Shown one piece after another: positions 18,301 to 25,692 of a stretch of 64,000 bases of DNA. A model generated the notes under the pieces. That model was given only the letters and a program-made list of their open reading frames with translations, was not told the origin of the DNA and did no database searches. How positions within the stretch are numbered: the stretch's first letter is position 1; every line of letters starts with the position of its first letter. The stretch covers positions 124,001 to 188,000 of the forward strand of contig NZ_JAMHJQ010000014.1 of NCBI RefSeq assembly GCF_023534745.1, read 5' to 3'. This stretch comes from Streptomyces sp. 35G-GA-8 (GTDB lineage: Bacteria; Actinomycetota; Actinomycetes; Streptomycetales; Streptomycetaceae). Position numbers and translations under genes: made by a program.

Positions 18301-18335
18301 ATGATCAGCCGTCGGCGGGGCTGTTTCCGTTTCAT
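15318..18335 (-). CDS. Secreted multidomain glycoside hydrolase, GH87 (alpha-1,3-glucanase / mycodextranase) type
   Basis: 1005 residues. Signal peptide: KRKQPRRR, a hydrophobic core, AQAAE. Then a discoidin/F5-8C-like carbohydrate-binding module (about 48-185; GKPIEASSTV, GNTGTYWEA), two CARDB repeats (about 190-290 and 300-405; DLTVSALSWTPASPV and DLQVLGVEHSPANP), a CBM35-like module (about 415-570; YEAEAARYQG) and a C-terminal right-handed beta-helix (about 580-1005). The helix opens with TEYGAVPNDGIDDTAAIQRAV and contains DGINFTNG, VFNSSFRTTGDDSLAVW, the Asp-rich signature of GH87 enzymes. It should act outside the cell on fungal or bacterial alpha-glucans. GH55 or pectate-lyase-like proteins share the fold but not these motifs. 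It has its own leader with two identical 16-bp repeats and its own terminator. Confidence 0.78.
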   Translation of the reverse strand: MKRKQPRRRLIIGAVIAGLITVGLLPVSAAGSGTAQAAERPSGARAAAAADLALGKPIEASSTVFNFVARNANDGNTGTYWEAAGHPSTLTVKLGANADITSVVIKLNPDPIWGTRTQNLQVLGRDQGATGFTSLVARANHVFNPASNQNTVTIPVTGRAADLQLQFFSNTGAPGGQVGELQVIGTPAPNPDLTVSALSWTPASPVESDTVKVNATVRNTGTAGAGATTVNVSLGGVVAGSAPVPALAAGASATVPVDIGKRAAGTYRVTALVDPTDTIIEQDNDNNSLTAPSDLVVGQSPGPDLQVLGVEHSPANPAVGAAVSFTVAVKNRGTTSSGATTVTRVAVGGTTLNTNTPAIAAGATTNVNVNGTWTATNGGATIVATADATNVVTETNETNNTFSRAIVVGRGAAVPYVEYEAEAARYQGTLLETDPLRTFGHTNFATESSGRKSVRLNSTGQFVEFTSTNPSNSIVVRNSIPDAPNGGGTEATISLYVNDTFVRKLTLSSKHSWLYGNTDGPESLTNTPQADARRLFDEANALLPTTYPVGTKFRLQRDAGDSAAFYIIDLIDLEQVAPPSAKPAECTSITEYGAVPNDGIDDTAAIQRAVTADQEGAIACVWIPAGQWRQEKKILTDDPLDRGQYNQVGISDVTIRGAGMWHSQLYTLTEPHQAVGSINHPHEGNFGFDIDDNTQISDIAIFGSGTIRGGPGGAEGGVGLNGRFGKDTKISNVWIEHANVGVWVGRDYDNIPDLWGPADGLQFSGMRIRNTYADGINFTNGTSNSRVFNSSFRTTGDDSLAVWANRYVKNPSTDIAHDNQFINNTIQLPWRANGVAVYGGYGNKIENNLIYDTANYPGIMLATDHDPLPFSGQTLIANNALHRTGGAFWNEDQEFGAITLFAQSRDIPGVTIRDTDILDSTYDGIQFKTGGGALGVTVSNVKIDKSNNGAGILAMSGARGNAALTNVTITNSADGNIVTQPGSQFVITGGTTSAKAQKRTLANRW

Positions 18336-18742
18336 GGTGTCCTCTGTTCTGTCGGAACGAGAGAGCCTGTCGGAACGAGAGAACGGACAGCCCGCTGCAC
18401 TGGGCCGGCCGTACGGCGCGCGGGACCCGCGTCACGCGCCACGCGGGTGCGTGCGGTCCGAAACGGAGCGGCGCGGTGGCAGCAGGCGGGGGCGGGTCCC
18501 TGCCGCGAAGCCGCACATTGACCTGGCAAACGAAGTTGCACGGTGAGCGCAAAGAAATTGAGCTAGTTATCGATGTTTTTGCGAGACACAGGCTGCAATC
18601 ATGTCATGTGTTTGTCAACGCTTCTCGCACGTCTGCCGAGTTTTTGGCGCGACGGAGCCGCGCCGGGGCGACCCGCACAGAGCCCTGGCGCGGATTCCCA
18701 CGACGTGACGCGTCGGCGCATGACCCGTCAGTCCATGACGCG
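18336..18742. other. 407-bp gene-free region with the GH87 leader
   Basis: No open reading frame with coding character was found here. It holds the GH87 ribosome binding site, a 16-bp direct repeat at 18349-18382, a markedly A/T-richer patch at about 18545-18650, the most likely place for the GH87 promoter, and short GTCAGTCCATGACGC-type repeats at the 3' end of the AAA+ gene. Confidence 0.6.
18349..18382 (-). repeat. Two identical 16-bp direct repeats in the GH87 leader
   Basis: CTGTCGGAACGAGAGA occurs at 18349-18364 and 18367-18382, 18 bp apart start to start, immediately upstream of the GH87 ribosome binding site. It may be a regulator or RNA-binding site, or a simple duplication. Confidence 0.85.
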
Positions 18743-20308
18743 TCAGTCCATGAAGACGACCCGGCGCGAGGGGCCCGCCGTGCCCGGGGTCGCGGTGGTC
18801 GCGGAGCGGCCCGCGGGGACGGCGCGGTCGCGGCCCCAGGAGCGGATCTCCTCGATCTGTTCGGGGTTGGTGCGGCTCATGGGAGAGGCGTTGGCGAAGG
18901 TGTCCTCGACGAACGAGGGGTCGAGCTCCTTCGGATCGTCCTGGAGGTGGAGTTCGGCGCCCACGTCATGGAGCGCGGCCTCGATGTCGGAGCCGGCGAA
19001 ACCGTCGGAGAGATCGACCAGCAGATCCAGCCGGTCCGGCGCGGGCTCGGCCTTCACGTAACGGCGGTAGTAGAGCTGGATGATCTCCCTGCGGTCCTGC
19101 GCGTCCGGCAGGTCGACGAAGAAGAGTTCGTCGAAGCGGCCCTTGCGCAGCAGCTCGGGCGGCAGGCTGCGGACGTCGTTGGCGGTGGCGACGACGAACG
19201 CGCGCGAGTCGGACTCCTGGAGCCAGAAGAGGAACTGACCGATGATCCGCTGCGGCACTCCCGAGGAGTCGTGGCTCCCGGCGAGGCCCTTCTCGATCTC
19301 GTCGATCCACAGGATGCACGGCGCCACACGATCGGCGGTCTCCAGGGCCTCACGCATCCGGCCCTCGGACTCACCGAGGAACTTGCCGTGGATGCTGGCC
19401 ATGTCCAGCCGGTAGAGGGGCAGCCGCCACTGGGACGCGATGGCCTTGGCGGAGAGGGACTTCCCGCAGCCGGGCACGCCGACCAGGAGGGCGCCGCGGG
19501 GTGGCCGGAGGCCGGTGCCCCGCAGGTCGGAGTGCATCAGCTGGTGCTTGCGCCGCAGCCAGTCGCGGAGATTGGTCAGTCCGCCGATTCCGTAGTCCTC
19601 CTCGCTCTTGAGGTGGACACGTTCGAGACCGGCCAGATCGCTGAAGATCCGGTCCTTGGAGCGGGCGAGGGCAAGGACGTCGTCCTTCTCCACGGAGCCC
19701 TTGGCGACCAGCGTGGCCATCAGGTTGACGGCCTCGCCCTCGGTGACGCCCTGGAGGAACTCCGCGGCACGGCGCGCGTCCTCCTCGGTCCAGGCGATCG
19801 GGACGACTCCGTGGTGGTCGCCGAGGAAGCTGTGGATCGTCGCGTACATCTCGTCGGGATCGGGGAGTTCGAGCTGAAGGCTCATCCCGAGCCGCTGGAG
19901 GCCGCTCCAGATCGGCTTGTCGGTGATCAGAACCAGGCTGCCCGAGTTGGCGTCGGCGAGTCTGGCGAGTTCGGCGACATGCCGGGTGAACGGGGTGTCG
20001 GTGTCCAGGTCGTCCGGGTCCACCAGCACCAGGGTCGCGTACGGCCGGCTGCTGAACTGGGCCGCGGCGAATTCCATCGCGCCCGTCAGCGAACGGTCGT
20101 CCTGCACCGTCGCGTTGGACCGCAGATCCCGCAGCCCGGTGGCGCGCGTATAGATCCAGAACGGCTGTCCCGAGCGGCGGGGCTGCGCGGCGATCTCCTT
20201 CACGAGGCGCAGCGCGCGCGGCTGTTCGATGGTGCGCAGGCCGATGACCGGCACGCGTGCGGTGAGGTAGTTGTCCAGGTCGTCGCGGCAGTCACGGTAG
20301 TTCGGCAT
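18743..20308 (-). CDS. AAA+ ATPase, Ycf46-like
   Basis: 521 residues. The N-terminal half (about 1-230) is a degenerate ATPase-like domain ([39 protein letters not shown]), and the C-terminal half is a full AAA+ module: Walker A GVPGCGKS near 275, pore-like [15 protein letters not shown], Walker B ILWIDEIE near 330, sensor 1 [10 protein letters not shown] and the arginine-finger region [14 protein letters not shown]. This double layout is that of Ycf46-type proteins, close to FtsH/p97 ATPases but without a protease domain. Last gene of the minus-strand set 23502-18743; likely an unfolding or remodelling motor for partners encoded upstream. The C-terminal tail is low complexity. Confidence 0.82.
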   Translation of the reverse strand: MPNYRDCRDDLDNYLTARVPVIGLRTIEQPRALRLVKEIAAQPRRSGQPFWIYTRATGLRDLRSNATVQDDRSLTGAMEFAAAQFSSRPYATLVLVDPDDLDTDTPFTRHVAELARLADANSGSLVLITDKPIWSGLQRLGMSLQLELPDPDEMYATIHSFLGDHHGVVPIAWTEEDARRAAEFLQGVTEGEAVNLMATLVAKGSVEKDDVLALARSKDRIFSDLAGLERVHLKSEEDYGIGGLTNLRDWLRRKHQLMHSDLRGTGLRPPRGALLVGVPGCGKSLSAKAIASQWRLPLYRLDMASIHGKFLGESEGRMREALETADRVAPCILWIDEIEKGLAGSHDSSGVPQRIIGQFLFWLQESDSRAFVVATANDVRSLPPELLRKGRFDELFFVDLPDAQDRREIIQLYYRRYVKAEPAPDRLDLLVDLSDGFAGSDIEAALHDVGAELHLQDDPKELDPSFVEDTFANASPMSRTNPEQIEEIRSWGRDRAVPAGRSATTATPGTAGPSRRVVFMD

Positions 20309-20401
20309 GCGGGGCCTTCTGCTGAGGGAAGGGGGAGGGGGGAGTTACCGCGCGGGAGCCACGGCGGGAGAGTCGGGGCGGGGTGCGTCACGGCTGGGGC
20401 G

Positions 20402-20980
20402 TTACGGCGGGGTCACCCGCCGCCTGCCCGTCGCCGTCGGGTCGTACGACCAGCCGCCCGTCGCGGCGGGCTCCCCCGCGGGTACGGGCGGTGGCGCGGA
20501 GGTCACCGCCGTGAGCGGGTTGTCGCGTACGGTCCGCCGCCTGGCCTCGACACGGCGCGGATCACCGCCCTCCGCCACCATGCCCTCCACGGCCCGTTCG
20601 AGGTCCTGTTGCAGCGAGCATGTCGCGTCGTCCACCATCTTCAGCAGCCGCGGCCGCAGGTCCTCGGGCAGCGCGGGGTGGTTCGCCAGGGCCCGCACGG
20701 GATGCAGCCCCGACCGGGCCTGCTCCAGGGCGCGCCCGACCGAGAACTCGTCCGCCGTCTCGCCGAGCGCCGCGGCGAGCGCGTCGGCGCAGCGCTGGAG
20801 GCGCCCGGAGAGCGCGTCGGTGAGCCGGAGCCGCAGCCGGTCCCAGGTGTCGGCGGCGAAGTCCTCCTGGCGCAGGGCCGGCAGCCCCGCGCCGTCGGAC
20901 CGGCCGCCGGCCGCCCACTCGGTCAGGAACGCGGCCCAGGTCTCGTAGGTACCCCCGTGGGCCCAGAGCCCCCCGGTCAC
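20402..20980 (-). CDS. Hypothetical protein of the AAA+/caspase/CHAT locus
   Basis: 192 residues, not recognised. It is mostly helical and acidic in the first 150 residues (WAAFLTEWAAGG, RLTDALSGRLQRCADALAAAL, LPEDLRPRLLKMVDDATCSLQQDL) with a Pro-rich C-terminal tail ending GRRRVTPP. No membrane segment or catalytic motif. It starts with GTG at 20980 inside the stop of the preceding gene (GTGA overlap), so it is translationally coupled, and lies 93 bp before the AAA+ gene. It is probably an adaptor or subunit of the same complex. Confidence 0.65.
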   Translation of the reverse strand: MTGGLWAHGGTYETWAAFLTEWAAGGRSDGAGLPALRQEDFAADTWDRLRLRLTDALSGRLQRCADALAAALGETADEFSVGRALEQARSGLHPVRALANHPALPEDLRPRLLKMVDDATCSLQQDLERAVEGMVAEGGDPRRVEARRRTVRDNPLTAVTSAPPPVPAGEPAATGGWSYDPTATGRRRVTPP

Positions 20981-21198
20981 AGGTCCTGCTTCGGGCGTCG
21001 TACGGTCATCTCGCCGGGCGGCAGCGGCTCCCAGTCGGGCAGCCCCTCCACCACCTTGCGCAGCCGGGAGGTGGTCCGCTCCTTGGGGCGCGCGGAGGTG
21101 GACGCCCAGGGCGAGGCGGCCTGGGACGGCGCGGCCTGGGGGGCCCGGGACGGCGCGGGCGGTGCGACCACGCGCCGGGGCTGCTGTTCGGGGATCAC
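20977..21198 (-). CDS. Small hypothetical protein with basic, proline-rich N-terminus
   Basis: 73 residues. The first 45 are disordered (Pro, Ala, Ser, Arg), followed by a short conserved-looking block RLRKVVEGLPDWEPLPPGEM. It starts with GTG at 21198 after GGAGC, overlaps the stop of the upstream membrane-protein gene as GTGA, and overlaps the downstream gene the same way. The double coupling argues that it is a real gene rather than a chance frame. Function unknown; it could be a linker peptide between the membrane protein and the ATPase. Confidence 0.6.
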   Translation of the reverse strand: MIPEQQPRRVVAPPAPSRAPQAAPSQAASPWASTSARPKERTTSRLRKVVEGLPDWEPLPPGEMTVRRPKQDL

Positions 21199-22973
21199 GA
21201 TGCCTGCTCCTCCGCCGGCTCGGTGACGGTGCGGCCCTCGTACGGTGACGAGGCGTGCGTGGCGGTCGCCAGCGAGGCGATCATGGCGCGGGTGGCGGCT
21301 TCCACGGCGTCGGCCCGCTGGAACCGGCTCTGCCAGTCCGTCAGTTCGGCGCGGGCCGCGCGCAGGGTCCCGACGGATTCCTGTTTGGCCTGTTCCAGGG
21401 AGCGCCTCGCCGTCTCCTGGAGCGTGCGGGACGCGGCGGCGCGGTTGTTCAGGACCAGCGCCCACACCCCGCCGACGATCAGCGCCGCCACCAGCGCGAA
21501 GCCGACGTGGAACGGGCTCAGGAGCACCAGGATGGCGAGCACGATCCCACCCGGCAGCAGGGCCTGCCGCCGCCAGGGGAAGGCGAGCGAGTCGATGAAC
21601 GGCCGGGCGTGCCCGTCCCAGTGCGCGATCAAGGACGCCTCCAGCGTCTCCAGCGGGGTGGTGAACGAACCCGCCCACGGCGGCAGTGCGAAGGTCGCCG
21701 CCCCCACGCCGTGTGTGGTGGCGAAGTGCGCCCCCACGTCCGCCGGGATGGCCGCCCGGTAGTCCCGGCTGAAGGAGGCGTGCGCCCGCTTGAACCAGCT
21801 GTGGCAGGCGGCCACCGAGAGCCGCTGGGTGGCCGGGGAAGCCCCGATGGCCCCCGGGTTGAGAGCCGAGGTGGTCTGGACGGTGAGGTAGTCGAGGGTC
21901 TCCTCCAGCGACGCCGAGTCGATGTCGACGGCCCGCTTCGCGGCGTCCAGATCGCCGCCGCTGTCGATGACGGCGTGATTGAAGGCCAGATCGCGGCGGA
22001 GCGGCAGCTCCTCGTTGTCGTACTCCCCGACCAGCCGGTCCAGGATGTCGTCGACCGCGTCCTCGATACGGTCCGAGGGCTCGGACTCGCGCGCCATCAT
22101 CGCCGTGTACTTGTCGAGCACGGTCTGCTGGGCACGGGCCGAGGAGAGCACGGCGTCGAGCTGCCCCCACTGCGGGGACACCGCGGCCAGCCGGGGGAAG
22201 TCGGCACTGGCGGACGGCGCGCGCAGCGAGTCGATCTCCGCCCGCCAGCGGGTCACCTGGGCGGTCTCGGTCGCCTCGTCGGCGAGCAGCGTCTCGCGCC
22301 AGGTGGCGAGGGTGTCGCGCAGCAGCTCGCGCCCCGCCGCGCCGAACGCGCCCTGCGAGATCGATTCGAGGATCACCGCGAACTCCCGGCCGAGCGCCGC
22401 CGGGTCCTGGACGTTGAGGTAGTGGCGCAGCCAGCGCACCGCGCCGGCGTGCCGGCCCTGGCGGCGCAGCACGAGCGCGAAGAACAGCGAGGTCCGGTCG
22501 GGGGAGCGGCGGAACGCCTCCTCCACGGCGCGCTCGCACAGCGACGGGTCGTCCGCCGCCCAGCTGGAGAGCCCGATCAGCGCGGGGGCCAGCCAGTAGC
22601 GCGGCGTCTGGATCATGAGCTGCTCGCCCACGTTCCGTACGGTCTCCTCGGAGACCAGACCGGTGTCGAAGGCCTGGAGCATGCCGACCGCCGAGCGCCT
22701 GACCACCTTGTGATGGCCGAACTCGTGGTCCACCTTGTCCTGGATCACCCCGACCCGGGTCTCGGCACGCTGGATGTTGGCCGTCAGCTCGGCCTGCCGT
22801 ACGTACGTCATGAAGTCGGCCCGCAGCTGCTGGAGTTCCGTGCGGGTCTCCTGCTGGGCCTGGCCCACGGCCGACACCTGGCCGGAGACCGCCCCCACCT
22901 GCTCGCCCAGCCGCACCACGAGGCTGTTCACACGATCGACCTGGCGCCGCAGGTGGTAGTCCACCTCGGACAT
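21195..22973 (-). CDS. Coiled-coil protein with two C-terminal membrane helices
   Basis: 592 residues, no recognised family. The N-terminus (1-75) is a heptad-rich coiled coil (RQVDRVNSLVVRLGEQVGAVSGQVSAV and following). The middle (about 80-440) is all-helical and repeat-like, with YWLAPALIGLSSWAADDPSLCERAVEEAFRRSPDRTSLFFALVLRRQGR resembling a TPR/alpha-solenoid. Two adjacent hydrophobic segments at about 465-508 suggest a hairpin membrane anchor, followed by a helical cytoplasmic tail. ATG 22973 has GGAGG upstream. It probably acts as the membrane scaffold of the locus, placed between the caspase gene and the ATPase gene. Confidence 0.7.
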   Translation of the reverse strand: MSEVDYHLRRQVDRVNSLVVRLGEQVGAVSGQVSAVGQAQQETRTELQQLRADFMTYVRQAELTANIQRAETRVGVIQDKVDHEFGHHKVVRRSAVGMLQAFDTGLVSEETVRNVGEQLMIQTPRYWLAPALIGLSSWAADDPSLCERAVEEAFRRSPDRTSLFFALVLRRQGRHAGAVRWLRHYLNVQDPAALGREFAVILESISQGAFGAAGRELLRDTLATWRETLLADEATETAQVTRWRAEIDSLRAPSASADFPRLAAVSPQWGQLDAVLSSARAQQTVLDKYTAMMARESEPSDRIEDAVDDILDRLVGEYDNEELPLRRDLAFNHAVIDSGGDLDAAKRAVDIDSASLEETLDYLTVQTTSALNPGAIGASPATQRLSVAACHSWFKRAHASFSRDYRAAIPADVGAHFATTHGVGAATFALPPWAGSFTTPLETLEASLIAHWDGHARPFIDSLAFPWRRQALLPGGIVLAILVLLSPFHVGFALVAALIVGGVWALVLNNRAAASRTLQETARRSLEQAKQESVGTLRAARAELTDWQSRFQRADAVEAATRAMIASLATATHASSPYEGRTVTEPAEEQAS

Positions 22974-23012
22974 GGTTCCTCCGTCGTTGTCTGTGGCTCT
23001 GAGGTTCTGCCG

Positions 23013-23030
23013 GCCCGTGCGCGCACGGGC
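23013..23030. terminator. 18-bp perfect palindrome between two genes of the locus
   Basis: GCCCGTGCGCGCACGGGC is a perfect palindrome directly after the stop of the 156-residue gene and before the coiled-coil gene. It may act as a weak attenuator or mRNA-stabilising hairpin; as a DNA dyad it could also bind a protein. Confidence 0.4.
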
Positions 23031-23031
23031 T

Positions 23032-23502
23032 CTACGGGCGTACGACCGAGCCGTCGTCCAGGACCGGGAGAACCGTCCCGCCGGCGTAGACCTCGACGTA
23101 CTCGTAGGCCCCGGACCGCACCAGCATCCGGGCCGCCGCGAAGGGCTCCGGCATCGGATCGCCCGGGGCGAAGTGGTCGATGATCGTGTGGAAGAGGCTG
23201 AGCCGGTGGTCCACGAAGGGCGGCCCCAGCCGGCACACGGCCACGAAGCCCACCGGGACATCGCCGTACGACACGGCGTACTGCTCGCGGATCCAGCCGG
23301 ACAGCTCCCGCACCGCCGCCTCGTTCAGCCCGGCGTCCAACCGGCGTACGGAGTCGATCAGTTCGCGCGTACGGTCCCGGTAGCGGTCCCGCGAGAGGGC
23401 CGGGCGGCCCGTCGGTGACGCGGATACGGCGCCTTTGCCCAGTGCGGCGCCCGGCCCCGCGGCGGGGCGTACCACCCGGCGTGGCCCTTCCATGAATCCC
23501 AT
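23032..23502 (-). CDS. Hypothetical protein, first gene of the AAA+/membrane set
   Basis: 156 residues, unrecognised. The first 40 are disordered and basic; a compact domain follows (about 45-156) with ELIDSVRRLDAGLNEAAVRELSGWIREQYAVSYGD, FVAVCRLGPPFVDHRLSLFHTIIDHF and a C-terminal EVYAGGTVLPVLDDGS. No membrane segment. It heads the minus-strand gene set and diverges from the caspase gene across a 202-bp gap. The start is either ATG 23502 or ATG 23493; GGGGGA lies upstream of the former. A small globular effector or adaptor is possible. Confidence 0.65.
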   Translation of the reverse strand: MGFMEGPRRVVRPAAGPGAALGKGAVSASPTGRPALSRDRYRDRTRELIDSVRRLDAGLNEAAVRELSGWIREQYAVSYGDVPVGFVAVCRLGPPFVDHRLSLFHTIIDHFAPGDPMPEPFAAARMLVRSGAYEYVEVYAGGTVLPVLDDGSVVRP

Positions 23503-23567
23503 GGATCCCCCAAGATCCCCCGTGTGCGTGCGTCCGTCCGGCACGGCCTGAACCGCGCGGGCTCAGA

Positions 23568-23597
23568 ACAATAGCGACGGCACCTCCATACTGCTAA
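23568..23597 (-). promoter_or_regulatory. Possible promoter for the 23502-18743 gene set
   Basis: On the minus strand TTAGCA and TATTGT are separated by 18 bp, resembling a housekeeping promoter, about 65 bp upstream of the ATG at 23502. It lies in the 202-bp divergent gap with the caspase gene. Confidence 0.3.
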
Positions 23598-23704
23598 GCG
23601 CCTGGCGGCGGCGACAGCGGATAACCGAAGTACGCCCGGTAAGCGCCCAGTTCACGACCGGCGCGCGCACGAATCCTCCATGTGTGCCCTGACAGACTTC
23701 TCCC

Positions 23705-25660
23705 ATGGGGACCGTGTTCATACTTCTGGTGGGAATCAATGACTACGCGGCCTTGCGGCCGCCCGCCGACCCGCCGGGACCGTCCGGGGCGCCGGCTTCG
23801 CTGGGCGGCTGCGTCAACGACATCCGGGCCGCGCGGGGCTGGCTGGAGGGGCGGCTCGGCGGTCCGCCGCCCCGGATCCTCGAACTGACCGACGGCGAGG
23901 CGACGGTGGCCGCCGTCACCGATGCCCTCCGGAGCCATCTGGGCCAGGCGGGCCCCGGGGACACCGCGCTGTTCTGGTACGCGGGCCACGGCACCCGGTT
24001 CGCCGCCACCGAGCGCGCCCATCTGTACATCGAGCCCACCGGTTACTGCCAGGCCCTGGTCTGCGCCGACGGCATCCTGATCGACAAGGATCTCGGCGCG
24101 CTCCTCGACGGCGTCGCCTCGGCCGGCGCGCACACCGTCGCCGTCCTCGACTCCTGCTTCTCCGGCGGCGCCACCCGGCTGGGCGAGGACCTCGTCAGGC
24201 GTTCGCTGCCGCACGACCCGTCATGGCCCGCCTACGGGGACCTCGGACCCCGGGCGGCCGGCCCCCGGGCGAACCGCCCCCGGGCCCGCGATGTCCCGGC
24301 CCCCGCCGAAGCGGCGCGGCATGTGCTGCTGGCGGCGTGCCGCGTCAACCAGGCGTCGTACGAGGACGGGCACGGCACGGATCGGCACGGGCTGTTCACC
24401 CGCGCCCTGCTCGGCGCCCTGCGCGACATGGGGCCCGGTGCGACCTACCGGCAGGTGCTGGCCGCGGCCGGCTCGCGGGTGCGGTCCGCGACCGAGCACC
24501 AGAACCCGGTGCTGTCCCCGGCGGAGCCCGGGGGCATCGCCGACCGGGTGGTCCTCGGGGGCGCGGCGGACCGAACACTCAGCCCGCATCTGCTGCTGCG
24601 CGGACCGGACGGCTGGCAGGTCGACTGCGGCAGCACGCATGGGCTGTCGAGCGGTCCGGACGCTGCGCGGGGCGGGCGGGATACGGATTTCAGCGGTACG
24701 GAGTTCAGCGTCGTCGACGCGGATCGCGAGGGGGACGTCGTACGCGTACGAGCCGTCGAGCCGCTGCGCGCGCTGGTCACCCCGGTGGGCTGGACCCCGG
24801 ATCCGGTGCGGGTCTATCCCGTCGCGGTGTCCGCCCTGGCCCTGCCGCCGACCACGGTGGTGGTGGACGGCGGCGACCGGGCGCTTCTCGACGCCATCGA
24901 CGCGGCACCGCTGCTGCGCCTCGCGGACGGTGGCCCAGGGCCGCGTTCGGGCCAGGTCTTCAAGGTCGTCGTCCGGGACGACGGACGGGCCCGTGTCCTG
25001 CGCCGGGACGGGACCGAGGCGACCGCTCCGCTCCCCGTCCACCGGGTGCCGGACTGCCTGGTCCATCTCACCCGCTGGCATCAGCTGCGGGATCTCGCCA
25101 ACCCGGCGTCGTCCCTCGCCTCGCTGGTGGATGTCGACGTGTCCGTCTGGAACGGCGAGCGGATCCTGCCGGACGGCCACGGCGAGATCCGCTGCGCGTA
25201 CGACGACGGGCGCGGGCCGCTGCTCTCCGTACGGATACACAACCGCTCCCACGACCGCACGCTCTGGTGCGTGCTCCTCGACCTCACCGACAGCTACGCC
25301 AGTCATTCGGCCCTCTTTCCCGGCGACTTCATCGGCCCGGGGCGCACCGGTTACGCCTTCGGCAACGCCCCCGTACATCTCTCGCTGCCGGAGTCGCGCA
25401 AGGCCGAGCCCGGCGCGTATGTCCGCGACTGGCTCAAACTCATCGTGGCCGAGGGCGAGTTCAGCACCGTTCCGTTCCGGCTCGGGCCGTGGAGCGCGGA
25501 CGCGCCGCCGGTCGCCCGCGATATCGGGGAGGATCACGTGCTGCGCCTCACCCGGCCTCCGCACGCGGGCCGTGACGCGGGCCCGGGTCCTGGCGGCGGG
25601 AGGGCGCCAGGCCAGTGGTACGCCCTCACGGTCCCGGTGCGGACGGTGGTGCCGGAGTGA
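23705..25660 (+). CDS. Caspase-family (C14) peptidase with C-terminal beta-rich extension
   Basis: 651 residues. The N-terminal 280 form a caspase-like domain: VFILLVGINDYAAL, then FWYAGHGTRF with catalytic His95, then AVLDSCFSGGATR with catalytic Cys151, then LLAACRVNQASYE and GLFTRALLGAL of the p10-like part. The remaining half is unlike the protease and appears beta-rich (LVHLTRWHQLRDLANP, WCVLLDLTDSYASHSALFPGDFI, DWLKLIVAEGEFSTVPFRL), similar in style to the sensor or partner-binding regions that follow bacterial metacaspase-like domains. No signal peptide. It is the only plus-strand gene in the island, divergent from the AAA+/membrane set and convergent with the CHAT gene, 32 bp apart. 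Bacterial caspase-like proteases usually cleave after Arg or Lys in stress or defence responses. Confidence 0.88.
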   Translation: MGTVFILLVGINDYAALRPPADPPGPSGAPASLGGCVNDIRAARGWLEGRLGGPPPRILELTDGEATVAAVTDALRSHLGQAGPGDTALFWYAGHGTRFAATERAHLYIEPTGYCQALVCADGILIDKDLGALLDGVASAGAHTVAVLDSCFSGGATRLGEDLVRRSLPHDPSWPAYGDLGPRAAGPRANRPRARDVPAPAEAARHVLLAACRVNQASYEDGHGTDRHGLFTRALLGALRDMGPGATYRQVLAAAGSRVRSATEHQNPVLSPAEPGGIADRVVLGGAADRTLSPHLLLRGPDGWQVDCGSTHGLSSGPDAARGGRDTDFSGTEFSVVDADREGDVVRVRAVEPLRALVTPVGWTPDPVRVYPVAVSALALPPTTVVVDGGDRALLDAIDAAPLLRLADGGPGPRSGQVFKVVVRDDGRARVLRRDGTEATAPLPVHRVPDCLVHLTRWHQLRDLANPASSLASLVDVDVSVWNGERILPDGHGEIRCAYDDGRGPLLSVRIHNRSHDRTLWCVLLDLTDSYASHSALFPGDFIGPGRTGYAFGNAPVHLSLPESRKAEPGAYVRDWLKLIVAEGEFSTVPFRLGPWSADAPPVARDIGEDHVLRLTRPPHAGRDAGPGPGGGRAPGQWYALTVPVRTVVPE

Positions 25661-25692
25661 CGCCCGCTCGACGACTGTCCGGCGTCGGCGGG

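Noticed and set aside
18476-21226. Open plus-strand frame of 916 codons opposite the AAA+ and neighbouring genes
   Set aside because: Antisense to a complete AAA+ ATPase with intact motifs; no homology seen.
25661-25692. Terminator between the convergent caspase and CHAT genes
   Set aside because: CGCCCGC and GCGGGTC could pair only over about six bases with a long loop; too weak to annotate.
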